A stretch of DNA of 64,000 nucleotides from Microcaldota archaeon (GCA_021787495.1 JAJYLX010000003.1:1-64000), one strand, 5' to 3'. Positions 17,260 through 25,687 are shown, numbered from the stretch's first letter. Notes: a model not told the origin generated them from the letters alone. Translations and numbers: made by a program.

Positions 17260-17634
17260 ATGGCACGGAAACGCGTGAGGCATTCGCAGATCAGCCTTCT
17301 GGTGTATGCGGTGGTAGAAGTCGCGTTCGCGTTCGCGCTGCTCATGTACTCGTCGTCATTCTACAGTGTTGGGTCGTTCGGCCTGTCCACCACCGGGTTT
17401 CCGCTCACATACCTAATCACCACTGGCATAGCATCTTACACCAACGGCGCCAACCTCGCGATAGACATCGGAATCTGGTTCGCCGTCTCAGTGGTGATCG
17501 TGTCTCTTTATATGATGTGGAAGAGGTCAATGGACAGGATGGCTAGGAACGTCGCGTTCGCGCTGTTCTGGACCATGCTGGTCGCTGTGCTGCTCGCGCC
17601 GTTCGTGGCCGCAACGCTGAGCGGCGGTCTGTGA
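17260..17634 (+). CDS. Small membrane protein with three segments
   Basis: This 124-residue protein has hydrophobic stretches at about residues 11-31, 60-85 and 98-120. A TATA-like CCTTTATATTA lies about 25-30 bases upstream, so the mRNA is leaderless from the ATG. The stop overlaps the next ATG (TGATG), which indicates coupled translation. The partner protein downstream has the same topology: a long outer loop with a YYSSG/YSSSFYS pattern, a middle helix and a basic turn before the last helix. The two are probably paralogues that act together. Confidence 0.65.
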   Translation: MARKRVRHSQISLLVYAVVEVAFAFALLMYSSSFYSVGSFGLSTTGFPLTYLITTGIASYTNGANLAIDIGIWFAVSVVIVSLYMMWKRSMDRMARNVAFALFWTMLVAVLLAPFVAATLSGGL

Positions 17635-18023
17635 TGCAGAGGGTGTATAATGCTGCGCTTGGTATCTTCAACATGGGCGTAGCAAATGAGCTGCTCAAGC
17701 AGCTGCCGCATGTCGGATGGATAATGGCCATATTCGCCGTCCTCTTCTGGGTCGCGTCCGTCAGGGTCGGCGTGGGCGTACCCAACATAACGATACTCGG
17801 TTCTCCGCTTGTATACTACAGCAGCGGCGCGTTCGGCAGCATCTGGGACGCCGCGAACGTGCTGCTCGACGCCGCGGCCTGGTTCGCCGTAGCGGTGGCG
17901 ATATGGACGGCGCACAGGGTCTCGCGACATGGCGGCAGCAGCAGGGAGAGGAGGGCGGCGCTCGCGCTGTTTTGGATGCTGAACGCCGTGGCAATAGTGC
18001 TCGTGCTGATACCTCCGACCTAG
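17634..18023 (+). CDS. Small membrane protein, partner of the preceding gene
   Basis: This 129-residue protein has three to four hydrophobic stretches and an Arg-rich turn (HRVSRHGGSSRERR) before the last helix (ALALFWMLNAVAIVLVLI). That ending matches the preceding protein's ALFWTMLVAVLLAPF. Translation overlaps by one base. The function is unknown. The paired layout suggests a hetero-oligomeric membrane complex. Confidence 0.65.
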   Translation: MQRVYNAALGIFNMGVANELLKQLPHVGWIMAIFAVLFWVASVRVGVGVPNITILGSPLVYYSSGAFGSIWDAANVLLDAAAWFAVAVAIWTAHRVSRHGGSSRERRAALALFWMLNAVAIVLVLIPPT

Positions 18024-18033
18024 CGCGACTGGA

Positions 18034-18354
18034 TCAGAGGTTGCCGTCTATCCATTTCTTCAGCGCTTCCTTCGGGACAGCGCCGACCGATGCCGCCTTG
18101 AGCTGGCCCTTCACAATGAGAAGCGTTGTTGGTATGCTCATTACGTTGTACTTTTCGTCTATCGCCTGGTTGTCGTCGGCATTGACCTTGACGAACTTGA
18201 CCTTCCCCTCGTAGTCCTTCGCTACCTCATCGACTATCGGAGAGTACATCCTGCAGGGGCCGCACCACTCCGCCCACACGTCAACGACTACGGGCTTGTT
18301 GGATTTCAGCACTTCGGCGTCAAAATTCTTGTCATCGACATTCATTACTGCCAT
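18034..18354 (-). CDS. Thioredoxin
   Basis: This 106-residue protein has the canonical active site WAEWCGPCRM, the buried VVVDVWAEW strand, the cis-proline segment MSIPTTLLIVKG and a terminal helix KEALKKWID. It reduces protein disulfides and may be recharged by a thioredoxin reductase elsewhere in the genome. GGTGA four bases before the ATG fixes the start over an upstream TTG. It may balance the VKOR homologue at 53784. Confidence 0.93.
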   Translation of the reverse strand: MAVMNVDDKNFDAEVLKSNKPVVVDVWAEWCGPCRMYSPIVDEVAKDYEGKVKFVKVNADDNQAIDEKYNVMSIPTTLLIVKGQLKAASVGAVPKEALKKWIDGNL

Positions 18355-18434
18355 GGTTTCACCTGCCAAAATAGCACTGGAGCTATGTGCTGGAAATTAT
18401 ATAAAGGATGCGCTGCAATCCGCGACTCGCTTGG

Positions 18435-18959
18435 TCATTCGGATTTCCCGGAAGCGCCTGAGGGTAGAATTGATCCCTTTACGGGCGTGACATCGTACTT
18501 CATGCCTGTAGCCTCGTCTAGGCGTTCCGAGATTACGATGTAGCCGTCGCGGTGCGAGATGACGTCCTGCCCCGCTTCCCCCCCTGCGCTCTTCCGCCTA
18601 ACAAGCAAGCATAGCGAGGGGTTTATCTTCTCCGCGGTGCGCCTGATCCTGTCGTTCCCGTACTGGTATGCGATCTCCAGCACCGTCTTGCCCGCATGGT
18701 TCCTGTCGTTGCGCAGTTGCTCGTCGCTGAGTACCGCAAGCTGGAACTCGGTTCCGCCGGAGATGACCAGGCCGTGGAGCGGGCTGTTCCCCTCAGGGTC
18801 CCTTGTCCTGAGGAGATCGTCTATGGCCTCGTCCCCCCTGTTCCATATGTCACGCCTTAGGGCCTCGATGCCGTTGTCCTTCAGCTGCTGGACCTTCCTT
18901 CCGAGCTCCTCCTGGCTTACGACTTTGGTTGTGGGTCTTGTTCCTGTTCCTCCTCCCAT
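18435..18959 (-). CDS. Ankyrin-repeat-like protein
   Basis: This protein of about 174 residues carries two ankyrin-like units: DPEGNSPLHGLVISG and NHAGKTVLEIAYQYGND, each with the N/GxTxLHxA-type core. The N-terminal helical region is charged, and the C-terminal third (GYIVISERLDEATG) may be a small beta domain. The ATG at 18959 is chosen over an upstream TTG because a TATA-like AATAAATATTT lies about 40 bases before it. Ankyrin repeats mediate protein contacts, and the partner is unknown. Confidence 0.65.
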   Translation of the reverse strand: MGGGTGTRPTTKVVSQEELGRKVQQLKDNGIEALRRDIWNRGDEAIDDLLRTRDPEGNSPLHGLVISGGTEFQLAVLSDEQLRNDRNHAGKTVLEIAYQYGNDRIRRTAEKINPSLCLLVRRKSAGGEAGQDVISHRDGYIVISERLDEATGMKYDVTPVKGSILPSGASGKSE

Positions 18960-19024
18960 GAATACCACATTGATTAGCAAGGCGATTTTGTATTTTCAAA
19001 TATTTATTAGTATCGGGAAGGCTG

Positions 19025-19196
19025 TAAGAGTTTAAGATTCCTACGGTCTCGTCGAGACCCCTGACTTCAGTATGTCTGTGAGGGTTTCGACGTAGGTAAG
19101 GGTTTAAGATTCCTATGGAAGGCTTCATGGCAGTGCGGAGTTTTCCGCAGTCCGTGCTGGCGTTCACCGCCATCCACGGCGGCCGGGCGGGTTTTT
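19025..19196 (+). ncRNA. Candidate structured RNA with a 22-base repeat
   Basis: This gene-free stretch holds two copies of TAAGRGTTTAAGATTCCTAYGG (19025-19046 and 19097-19118, two differences). It also holds a perfect hairpin GGTCTC-GTC-GAGACC (19045-19059), then TGCGGA-GTTT-TCCGCA (19134-19149) and CCGCC-ATCCAC-GGCGG (19167-19182), and a GGGCGGGTTTTT tract that looks like a terminator on the plus strand. The hairpins and tail suggest an RNA gene upstream of the histone, but the strand and ends are inferred and there is no clear family match. Confidence 0.35.
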
Positions 19197-19213
19197 GCGG
19201 AATTGTGGTGAAA

Positions 19214-19224
19214 GCTTTATAATC
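19214..19224 (+). promoter_or_regulatory. TATA-like box of the histone operon
   Basis: GCTTTATAATC predicts a start near 19243 and a leader of about 35 bases before the histone ATG. It serves the histone and probably the coupled zinc-ribbon and PRC-barrel genes. Confidence 0.5.
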
Positions 19225-19277
19225 ATGGGGCGCATAATATGGCATGTGATGATCAAGCGCCCTGAGCATTTGCCGTG

Positions 19278-19547
19278 ATGAGGATCTTGAGTACTGATTT
19301 TGATGGTGCTGCAATGGATGGGAACGGAGAGGGGGCGGCCAGGATATCGAAAGCGGCGATAAAGGAGCTTGTCCATGACGGCAGCGGCATAATCCTCAAT
19401 GACAGGGCAGCGGAGAAACTGGCCACGATACTCGAGGAGAGGGCACGCGACATGGCGGCGCATGCGGTCGCAAACGCCAGGAGGCGCAACCGCACCACGA
19501 TACTCGAGGAGGACGTCGAGGACTATACGATGAAGCGTGGCGATTGA
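19278..19547 (+). CDS. Archaeal histone with N-terminal extension
   Basis: This 89-residue protein has the histone fold RISKAAIKELVHDGSG, IILNDRAAEKLATILEERARDMAAHAVANARRRNRTTILEEDVEDYTM. Archaeal histones normally have about 66-70 residues and begin a few residues before the fold. This one has an acidic, Gly-rich extension of about 21 residues (MRILSTDFDGAAMDGNGEG). The extension may alter stacking or DNA affinity. The ATG after a GTG is taken as the start. The stop is followed directly by the next ATG. Confidence 0.88.
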   Translation: MRILSTDFDGAAMDGNGEGAARISKAAIKELVHDGSGIILNDRAAEKLATILEERARDMAAHAVANARRRNRTTILEEDVEDYTMKRGD

Positions 19548-20063
19548 ATGGCCGCGGTGCGCGTCGCGATGAAGGGCATGCGGGCGCGGGTCGACTATGA
19601 TCTCAAAGGGATGAGGCTTACCGAGCTTTTTGAGTCGGTGGGCGGAAAGGCGGTGGTCAAGACTTCATTCAACGGCGGCGGCGAGGTGCTCTCCCGCGAG
19701 CTGGTGGAATCCACCGCCAAGCCGGGAGACATGGCGGCGGAGTTCGCCGAACGGTTAGGTTGGGTGGAGGCGGCGGAGTTCGCGGAGATAGAGGTCCTGA
19801 AGCGCTGCCCCAAGTGCGGGGGCGCGCTGGCGTACGAGGCAGTGACGACGGCGGCCGTGCTTCCGGTCCTCATCTGCTCCTCGTGCAAAGCCAGGAGCTT
19901 CAGCCTGACGGACAGCTACCTGTTGGGACTGGTGAATGGGAACAGGGAGCTGTTCGACGACAACGAGCGCAGGATGCTCGATGAGAGGCCCAAGGAGTTC
20001 ATGGAGGAGCTCAGGGGGCACATAATAAGAATTTATGCGTCCAAACATGTATCGAGGATATAG
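19548..20063 (+). CDS. Zinc-ribbon protein in the histone operon
   Basis: This 171-residue protein has a basic N-terminal domain and a zinc ribbon CPKCGG-...-CSSCKAR at about residues 85-109, followed by a helical tail. The first 80 residues contain a FESVGGKAVVKTSFNGGGEVLS region. It begins immediately after the histone stop with no gap, and the next gene has GGTGA that overlaps its end. The family is not recognised. The zinc ribbon and the operon suggest a nucleic-acid or transcription role. Confidence 0.65.
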   Translation: MAAVRVAMKGMRARVDYDLKGMRLTELFESVGGKAVVKTSFNGGGEVLSRELVESTAKPGDMAAEFAERLGWVEAAEFAEIEVLKRCPKCGGALAYEAVTTAAVLPVLICSSCKARSFSLTDSYLLGLVNGNRELFDDNERRMLDERPKEFMEELRGHIIRIYASKHVSRI

Positions 20064-20071
20064 GTGAGAAA

Positions 20072-20329
20072 ATGGCCCAGGTAATGCTTTCGGAGCTGTA
20101 TGGCAAGCAGATAATAAGCAACAGCGGGAGGATCGTCGGAACGGTCGAGGATGTGATACTCGACTTCGAGGACGGGAAGGTCGCCAGCCTGCTGCTTACA
20201 AAGATCGACAGCCTCAACAGGGAGGAGCATGGTGCGCTCGCCCTCGCGAAGCACAGCGTCAAGTACGACCGCGTCAAGAACGTGTCCGAGACGATAATAG
20301 TCGGCGAGGAAATCCCGCAGTCAAGGTAA
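20072..20329 (+). CDS. PRC-barrel domain protein
   Basis: This 85-residue protein has the PRC-barrel pattern LSELYGKQIISNSGRIVGTVEDVILDFEDGKVASLLL, then YDRVKNVSETIIVGEE. PRC-barrels in archaea are short stand-alone proteins implicated in RNA metabolism, and recently in cell division (CdpB), so its role here cannot be fixed. GGTGA lies six bases before the ATG. A second PRC-barrel gene lies at 37934-38221. Confidence 0.8.
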   Translation: MAQVMLSELYGKQIISNSGRIVGTVEDVILDFEDGKVASLLLTKIDSLNREEHGALALAKHSVKYDRVKNVSETIIVGEEIPQSR

Positions 20330-20359
20330 CGCTGCCGTTTCGGGGCGTCTGATTCGGCG

Positions 20360-20986
20360 TCAGCCGCGGTCTTGCCCGTCCTTCCTTATCATGGCCGCGT
20401 AGTTGTCGAGCCTGCCTAGGGTCTGCCGGTGCACCTTGGTGGCGCGCAGGCTGGTGTTCATCTCCTCCATACAGGTGGCGACGTAGTTGTGGCACACTTC
20501 CCTCCCGTAGAATTCAGTGTCTGCGACCAGGCAGTACTGCGACATCAGCGCCGCGCGGGTCAGCCCGAACGCGAAGAGCGCAGCCCCGCCCATGCCGGCA
20601 TGCTTCATGAGCAGGGACCTGGTGGTGGAGCGGGCTACATCGGCGACCGCACTTCTGCCGGCCGCCAGCACAGCCTTGTCAAGCACCGATCTGATCGCTT
20701 CCGGGACCTCTGCTCCTGACATCTTCGTCTCACCCACCAGGATAACCAGTCCCGATTCCGAATCGATCCTGGAGAGGCTGGTCCCGTGTTCGACCAGATT
20801 GCTGAAGTGCAGGCGGAGCAACTGCTGTAGGTGATCCTTAAGCCCCGACAGCTCGGCATCCTGCTTTGCCGTCAGACCGAACTCCGCGAACTGGCTCACG
20901 CGCTCGGCGCCGCCATCGCCGGTGCGGGACCGTGGAGAATCGACTGGCGCTCGGGCGCCCCCGACAGCTTTTAATCCGGTTGCCAT
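20360..20986 (-). CDS. Unknown helical protein
   Basis: This 208-residue protein starts MATGLKAVGG. A TATA-like TTATTTATATTTT centred about 27 bases upstream makes it leaderless and rules out the longer frame. It is helix-rich, with a central VILVGETKMSGAEVPEAIRS segment, a hydrophobic GMGGAALFAFGLTRAALM stretch that may be a membrane helix, and three cysteines in the C-terminal third. It diverges from the regulator gene across a shared intergenic region of about 100 bases. No family is recognised. Confidence 0.6.
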   Translation of the reverse strand: MATGLKAVGGARAPVDSPRSRTGDGGAERVSQFAEFGLTAKQDAELSGLKDHLQQLLRLHFSNLVEHGTSLSRIDSESGLVILVGETKMSGAEVPEAIRSVLDKAVLAAGRSAVADVARSTTRSLLMKHAGMGGAALFAFGLTRAALMSQYCLVADTEFYGREVCHNYVATCMEEMNTSLRATKVHRQTLGRLDNYAAMIRKDGQDRG

Positions 20987-21086
20987 CGGGAATGTAAAGT
21001 TGCTGTCAAAATATAAATAAGTATACCTGCGCATGCACAAAACGAGCCGGCCTCTGTTTATATTTTTTCGCGTTGAAATACCGCTG

Positions 21087-22436
21087 ATGGCAATCAAGCT
21101 GCCCCCGGCTGTCGCAAAGGCCTTCAGGGAGATAAGGAGAAGACACAGGCATGCTAGCGTCTCGCGGATACGCAACGGCTACTATGTGGTGGAGAGCGCC
21201 TCGCGCTACTCCGAAAGGCGGAAGAGGCGGATGACCTTCACCCTCTATCTCGGAAGGATACTCGACGACGGCACGTTCATAGAGGCGAGGCACAGGAAGG
21301 CAAGGAACGAGGTCGATTCCGTGTACAAGCTCTCCGAGGGGGAGCGCATGGGGATGGAGCCAGACCGGGTGGATTATATGATCCTGGAGGAGCTGAGCGC
21401 GGACTCGAGGACACCGGCCGCCGAGATTGCGGCGAGGCTCGGCATCAGCCCGGGGAGCGCGAACTACAGGATAGGCAAGCTCGAGAGGATGTTCGGCATA
21501 AGGTACGTGCTAGAGCTGGCCGCAATCGAGTTCGGGTTCTCAAGGTTCGCGATCATGGTCAAGTTCGCGTCCGGCAAGCCGGGCAACGACGAGATAAAGG
21601 AGGCGCTCGAGCCGGACCCGCTGGTGCTCAACGCATTCGCCACGAAGGGCGCACACGATCTGTTCATAACCATCCTGGCCGAGAACACGGGCGCGCTCGA
21701 GAACTGGCTCTACAGGCTGAAGACGTCGAAGCTGTTCGCGAAGTACACCTCTGGGTGGACAATCAGCTACCTGTCGGTAGAACAGGGGTACATACCGATC
21801 AGGAGGGAGTTCACCAAGATGCTCAAGGAGAGAGTGTGGCGCAGGTCGAGAGAATCGCCCGTCAGGGAGAGGGGGCAGCTACTGGAGAGGGAGCAGGCCG
21901 TGCTCGAGGAGATGTGCGACAACGCCAACGCGGACTTCTCCGACATAGACAAGCGGCACGGATTCGGCAAGGGGGCGGCGCAGTACACGTACCACAAGCT
22001 GGTTGAGAGGGGGCTGATACTCAGGAGCACGATAGACATGCTCAGGCCACCCTCAAAGTACACGGCGATAATACACGCGGACCAGGACAACATGAGCGAT
22101 TTCATCGAGGGGAGGGAGCGCTTCTTCCGCATCACCATCACGGACATGGGGACGATATGTAACAGGTTCGCGCTGGTGTGCGGCTACGGCACCCCTTACG
22201 GAGAGCTTATCTTCGCCCAGATGCGTGGCGAGGGCGACCTGGAGAGATACGAGGCAGAGCTCAGATCGATAAAAGGGTTCAGGGTGTCGTCTGTGGTGAT
22301 AACGGCCGACATAATAGGCGGCGTCGCGTCGCGCAGGCTCATCCACATGGGAATCCCTCCGTACAGGACGCTGATAAAGCAGTTCGGCTACACGGAGGAA
22401 AGGGTCGCCGCGCTGGTGAGGGGCAGCCGCTCATGA
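21087..22436 (+). CDS. Lrp/AsnC-like transcription regulator with duplicated modules
   Basis: About 449 residues. A basic N-terminal part (RRRHRHASVSRIRNGYYVVES) resembles a DNA-associated SPOUT/zinc-free strand domain. A winged helix-turn-helix follows (VDYMILEELSADSRTPAAEIAARLGISPGSANYRIGKLE), then a ligand-like domain (FAIMVKFAS), then a second half with its own helix-turn-helix (AVLEEMCDNANADFSDIDKRHGFG) and RAM-like ending. Lrp proteins are normally about 150 residues, so this looks like a fused or duplicated member. A TATA-like TTTATATTTTTT about 25-30 bases upstream supports the ATG chosen. Confidence 0.75.
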   Translation: MAIKLPPAVAKAFREIRRRHRHASVSRIRNGYYVVESASRYSERRKRRMTFTLYLGRILDDGTFIEARHRKARNEVDSVYKLSEGERMGMEPDRVDYMILEELSADSRTPAAEIAARLGISPGSANYRIGKLERMFGIRYVLELAAIEFGFSRFAIMVKFASGKPGNDEIKEALEPDPLVLNAFATKGAHDLFITILAENTGALENWLYRLKTSKLFAKYTSGWTISYLSVEQGYIPIRREFTKMLKERVWRRSRESPVRERGQLLEREQAVLEEMCDNANADFSDIDKRHGFGKGAAQYTYHKLVERGLILRSTIDMLRPPSKYTAIIHADQDNMSDFIEGRERFFRITITDMGTICNRFALVCGYGTPYGELIFAQMRGEGDLERYEAELRSIKGFRVSSVVITADIIGGVASRRLIHMGIPPYRTLIKQFGYTEERVAALVRGSRS

Positions 22437-22598
22437 GATTGCGCCGCCGCTTCCATCTCCGCTCCCCTTCATACTCGCACCTGATTGCTTTTTGTTGATG
22501 AACCATTAAAAGGCTTGCCCAAACACTGCCTGGAATGCCTTACAAGGCATTGCCGGCAATTCAGATTCTATTTATTGCTTCCCTGACATATCTGTACC

Positions 22599-23738
22599 AT
22601 GAAGCTCGTGATGGCACAGTCCAGCCTGACCATAATGGGGGGAGACGCGCGCATACTGCTCAAGATCGCGCAGCACTACGACGCCAAGATATACACCGCG
22701 GAGTACGACCCGAAGTCCACGTTCCCGGAGTTCAGGGAGCTGGATGTGGAGGTGATAAGCAGGGGCGCGACGAGGAGGCTGCTGCCCTATGGCAGGGTCG
22801 CACAGGGCCTAGATTACGGACTCTCGTTCTATAACTTCCGCGTACGCGACGATTACGACGTCATAAATGCGCACATCTCGCCCAGCCACTGGGTGCGCAA
22901 CAGGAACGCGAGGGTGCTCTGGTACTGCCACACGCCCCCGAGGGACGTCTACGACCTCTACAGGTTCAGGATGTCGCTCAAGAAGGCGCACCAGCGGCCC
23001 ATACACGCGCTCGGCGCCGCGGGGGTGAGGATGCTCGACCGTAAGGTGGTGAGGAAGATAGAGGGCATAATAGCCAACAGCGAGAACACCAACGGCCGAA
23101 TAAGGCAGTACTATGGGAGAGAGGATGCGACGGTGCTGCCTGGGGGGATAGAGTACGAGAAGTTCAAGCCGGGGGACGACAGGAAGTATTTCATTTACCC
23201 GTCCAGGTTCTCGCCCAACAAGCGCCAGGAATACGCGATAGACGCGTTCCGCAGATTCAGGAGGGCGAAGAAGGGCTACAGGCTCGTGCTCTGTGGGCCT
23301 GTGTCGAGGGACATGGCGTACCACGACTACTACGACAGGGTGCGTGCGATGGCCGCGGGGGCGCACGACGTGATGATACTCAAGAACGTCGGCGAGGGCA
23401 GGCTGAGGCAGCTGATTGCGGACTCGACGGCGGTGCTCTACCCGCCGATGAACGAAGACTACGGCCTCGTCCCGCTGGAGGCGATGGCGAGCAGGAAGCC
23501 GGTCATCGCGGTGAACGAGGGAGGGCCAGCGATGACGATAAAGGACGAAAAGACTGGATTCCTCGTCGATTCCGAGGATGGGATGACAAAGCGGATGTTG
23601 TATGTCGCGGAGCATCCGAAGGTCGCCGAACGGATTGGAAGAAACGGGAGGATGGAGGTCGAAAGGAACTATTCTTGGAGGTCGTTCTTCAAGGTCTTTG
23701 ACAGGGAGGCCAGGAAGGTGGCTAGTGCCTACGCTTGA
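22599..23738 (+). CDS. Glycosyltransferase family 4 protein
   Basis: This 379-residue protein has the GT-B layout: an N-terminal domain with MKLVMAQSSLTIMGGDARIL, a hinge near PGGIEYEKFKPGD, and the nucleotide-sugar-binding C-terminal domain with YPSRFSPNKRQEYAIDAF, LVLCGPVS, LKNVGEGRLRQLIADSTAVLYPP and MNEDYGLVPLEAMASRKPVIAVNEGGPA. It probably adds a sugar to a glycolipid or glycan for the cell surface. A TATA-like box CTATTTATTG about 28 bases upstream gives a leaderless start. The gene overlaps the convergent cytidine deaminase gene by 17 bases. Confidence 0.88.
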   Translation: MKLVMAQSSLTIMGGDARILLKIAQHYDAKIYTAEYDPKSTFPEFRELDVEVISRGATRRLLPYGRVAQGLDYGLSFYNFRVRDDYDVINAHISPSHWVRNRNARVLWYCHTPPRDVYDLYRFRMSLKKAHQRPIHALGAAGVRMLDRKVVRKIEGIIANSENTNGRIRQYYGREDATVLPGGIEYEKFKPGDDRKYFIYPSRFSPNKRQEYAIDAFRRFRRAKKGYRLVLCGPVSRDMAYHDYYDRVRAMAAGAHDVMILKNVGEGRLRQLIADSTAVLYPPMNEDYGLVPLEAMASRKPVIAVNEGGPAMTIKDEKTGFLVDSEDGMTKRMLYVAEHPKVAERIGRNGRMEVERNYSWRSFFKVFDREARKVASAYA

Positions 23739-24129
23739 ACGCCTTCTCCTGCCACTGCTCGGGAAGCAGCTTGCCGAGGGGGACCTCCCTGCCCTCCGTG
23801 AGTATCACCTTCACAGATTTGTCGCTGGTCACCTGGTAAATGAATTCCCTGCACCTGCCGCATGGGGGCAGTATTGCGCCGTTGCGACTATTGACCGCGA
23901 CTATCTTCTTTATCCTGTGCTCGCCATTGGCGAGCATCGAGGATATGGCGGATGGTTCGGCGCAGAAGCCGAGCCCGCACCACGCGTCCACGCTCACCCC
24001 TGTATAAACGTTCCCTTTGTCTGTGAGCAGCGCCGCCCCGACGTGACCGAACGTGACCTCGTCCGTTGCCCTTCGGAATCTGGCGACCTTTTTCGCGGCG
24101 CGTATCAAATCGGCATTAGATTGCGGCAT
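23722..24129 (-). CDS. cdd: Cytidine deaminase
   Basis: This 135-residue protein has both zinc-binding motifs of the cytidine deaminase family: CAEPSA (Cys-Ala-Glu) and PCGRCREFIYQ. It also has the N-terminal substrate loop (FGHVGAALLTDKGNVYTGVSVD). It converts cytidine or deoxycytidine to uridine forms in pyrimidine salvage. The start ATG sits inside a longer open frame that overlaps the TBP-like gene. The length fits the tetrameric CDA class. Confidence 0.9.
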   Translation of the reverse strand: MPQSNADLIRAAKKVARFRRATDEVTFGHVGAALLTDKGNVYTGVSVDAWCGLGFCAEPSAISSMLANGEHRIKKIVAVNSRNGAILPPCGRCREFIYQVTSDKSVKVILTEGREVPLGKLLPEQWQEKAFKRRH

Positions 24130-24142
24130 CAGAAGCACGTTG

Positions 24143-24499
24143 TTACTTCGGCGTGACCTCCAGCACGTACTTCGAGACGACATCAGCCACGATGTCGAGC
24201 ACCTTCCTGACGTTCGCTATCGTGTTCGTGCCGGTGCAGATCATCTTGCCGTTCTTGAAGAGTATTATCGTGGCGCTGGGGCTGTTGACCTTGTATATGG
24301 CACCCGGGAACTGCTCGGGCTCGTAGTCGACGCCCTTGACGTTCTTCGACAGTGCGTAGAGGTCCACGACCGCGTGCAGCTCCGCCTTGACGACGATGCA
24401 GTTGATGCGTATGTTCGGCTTCAGCGTGTCGAAGTTAATCTTGGCTGGGGCCTTTGCTGCAGACGCGGATGCATTCCCCTTTGGAGTTTTTTGCGGCAT
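24143..24499 (-). CDS. TATA-binding-protein homologue with a single repeat
   Basis: This 118-residue protein contains one TBP repeat: KPNIRINCIVVKAELHAVVDL, GVDYEPEQFPGAIYKVN, ATIILFKNGKMICTGTNT and a final helix. Archaeal TBP has two such repeats in about 180-190 residues. Here there is only an Ala/Lys-rich head of about 24 residues and one repeat, and the neighbouring genes leave no room for another. It could act as a homodimer that mimics the two-repeat saddle, or be a paralogue beside a full TBP elsewhere. A TATA-like box GTTTATCG lies about 25 bases upstream. Confidence 0.88.
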   Translation of the reverse strand: MPQKTPKGNASASAAKAPAKINFDTLKPNIRINCIVVKAELHAVVDLYALSKNVKGVDYEPEQFPGAIYKVNSPSATIILFKNGKMICTGTNTIANVRKVLDIVADVVSKYVLEVTPK

Positions 24500-24583
24500 G
24501 TCATATCCCGTTGTCGATAAACCTTATTACTGTTTGGATACCAATGTTTATAAAGGGTATTACAAGGCTTATAGGTGACTTTC

Positions 24584-25684
24584 ATGGAGGCTGACGTCGG
24601 GATAGTTGGCGGGGGGGTGGTAGGGCTCTCGCTCGCCAGGGAACTTGGCGAACGTGGCATTTCTGCGACGGTCTATGAGGCGAGACAGCAAATAGGCGAG
24701 GGCGCTGACAGGGCATCTGGCATCCTTTCGAAGAGCGGCCTGGAGAAGCTGGGCCTCGATTACGGGAAGAGCGTAGTCAACGAGCTTTACGGCGCCCACT
24801 TCCATGCGGGGGGGAGGACGTTCACCGTCAGGGCGGGGGAGACGAAGGCGTACGTGCTTGACCGCATAAGTCTTGCGCAGTCCTGCGCAAGGAGGGCGAT
24901 TGAGGAAGGCGCGGAGATAAGGCTGGGAAAGAAGCTTGATGCCGCAGGCATACGGGCGCTATCCGCGGAGCACAGGGTCGTCGTCGGTGCGGACGGCGCC
25001 GTGTCGAACGTGGCCAGCACGTTCGGGTTCCCACAGGCGGCGAGGATGGTCCTGACTTACAAGGCGGTGTACGAAGGGGTGGATGTGGCTGACAGCGGCA
25101 TGGTCGGCCTGTATTTCGACAAGGCGATAACGCGCGGCTTCTTCGGCTGGACCGCGCCTTATTCCGGCAGCAAGCTCGAGGTGGCGGTCGGGATAGAGGA
25201 CAGGGCCAAGGCGAACTCCAAGAGGGCGTTCGATGCGTTCATAGAAAGGGCCGCAGGCGGCGAAATCGGTGGGGGGGCGGCCAGGAAGGAGGATGCCGGC
25301 CTGATACCTCTCGCCGCACGGGCGCGGACCGTGAAGGGCAGCGTGCTGCTCGTGGGCGACGCTGCCGGGCAGGTCAAGGCCACGACGGGAGGGGGCATAA
25401 TCTTCGGCGTGGGCTGCGCCAAGGTCGCCGCAGGGGCCATAGCAGAGCACCTGGCCAAGGGCAGGGGGCTTGGAAGGTACGAAGTGGCATGGAGGAGGAA
25501 GTATGGGACAGACCTCGCGCTGCACAGGCTGCTCCACGGGTACTACTCGAGCGTGGGCCAGACGGGGCTCAGCATGGCATTCGCCTTCATGAAGTCGCTC
25601 GGAGCTGAGCGGCTGCTGGGCTCCTTTGGCGACATGGACAGCCCGAGCAGGACGCTGAAGGGCGTCGTGTTCAGGCGCGCCTGA
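24584..25684 (+). CDS. Geranylgeranyl reductase family flavoprotein
   Basis: This 366-residue FAD-dependent protein has the dinucleotide motif VGIVGGGVVGLSLARELGE, a GADGAVSNV segment, the late FAD motif SVLLVGDAAGQVKATTGGGIIFGVGCA and a C-terminal helical domain. The last motif is typical of digeranylgeranylglycerophospholipid reductases, which saturate archaeal lipid chains. GGTGA five bases before the ATG and a TATA-like GTTTATAAAG fix the start. It diverges from the TBP-like gene. Confidence 0.88.
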   Translation: MEADVGIVGGGVVGLSLARELGERGISATVYEARQQIGEGADRASGILSKSGLEKLGLDYGKSVVNELYGAHFHAGGRTFTVRAGETKAYVLDRISLAQSCARRAIEEGAEIRLGKKLDAAGIRALSAEHRVVVGADGAVSNVASTFGFPQAARMVLTYKAVYEGVDVADSGMVGLYFDKAITRGFFGWTAPYSGSKLEVAVGIEDRAKANSKRAFDAFIERAAGGEIGGGAARKEDAGLIPLAARARTVKGSVLLVGDAAGQVKATTGGGIIFGVGCAKVAAGAIAEHLAKGRGLGRYEVAWRRKYGTDLALHRLLHGYYSSVGQTGLSMAFAFMKSLGAERLLGSFGDMDSPSRTLKGVVFRRA

Positions 25685-25687
25685 CTC

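Noticed and set aside
19025-19118. Two-copy repeat considered as a CRISPR array
   Set aside because: Only two copies with two differences, a 50-base gap that holds a palindrome, and no cas genes in the window.
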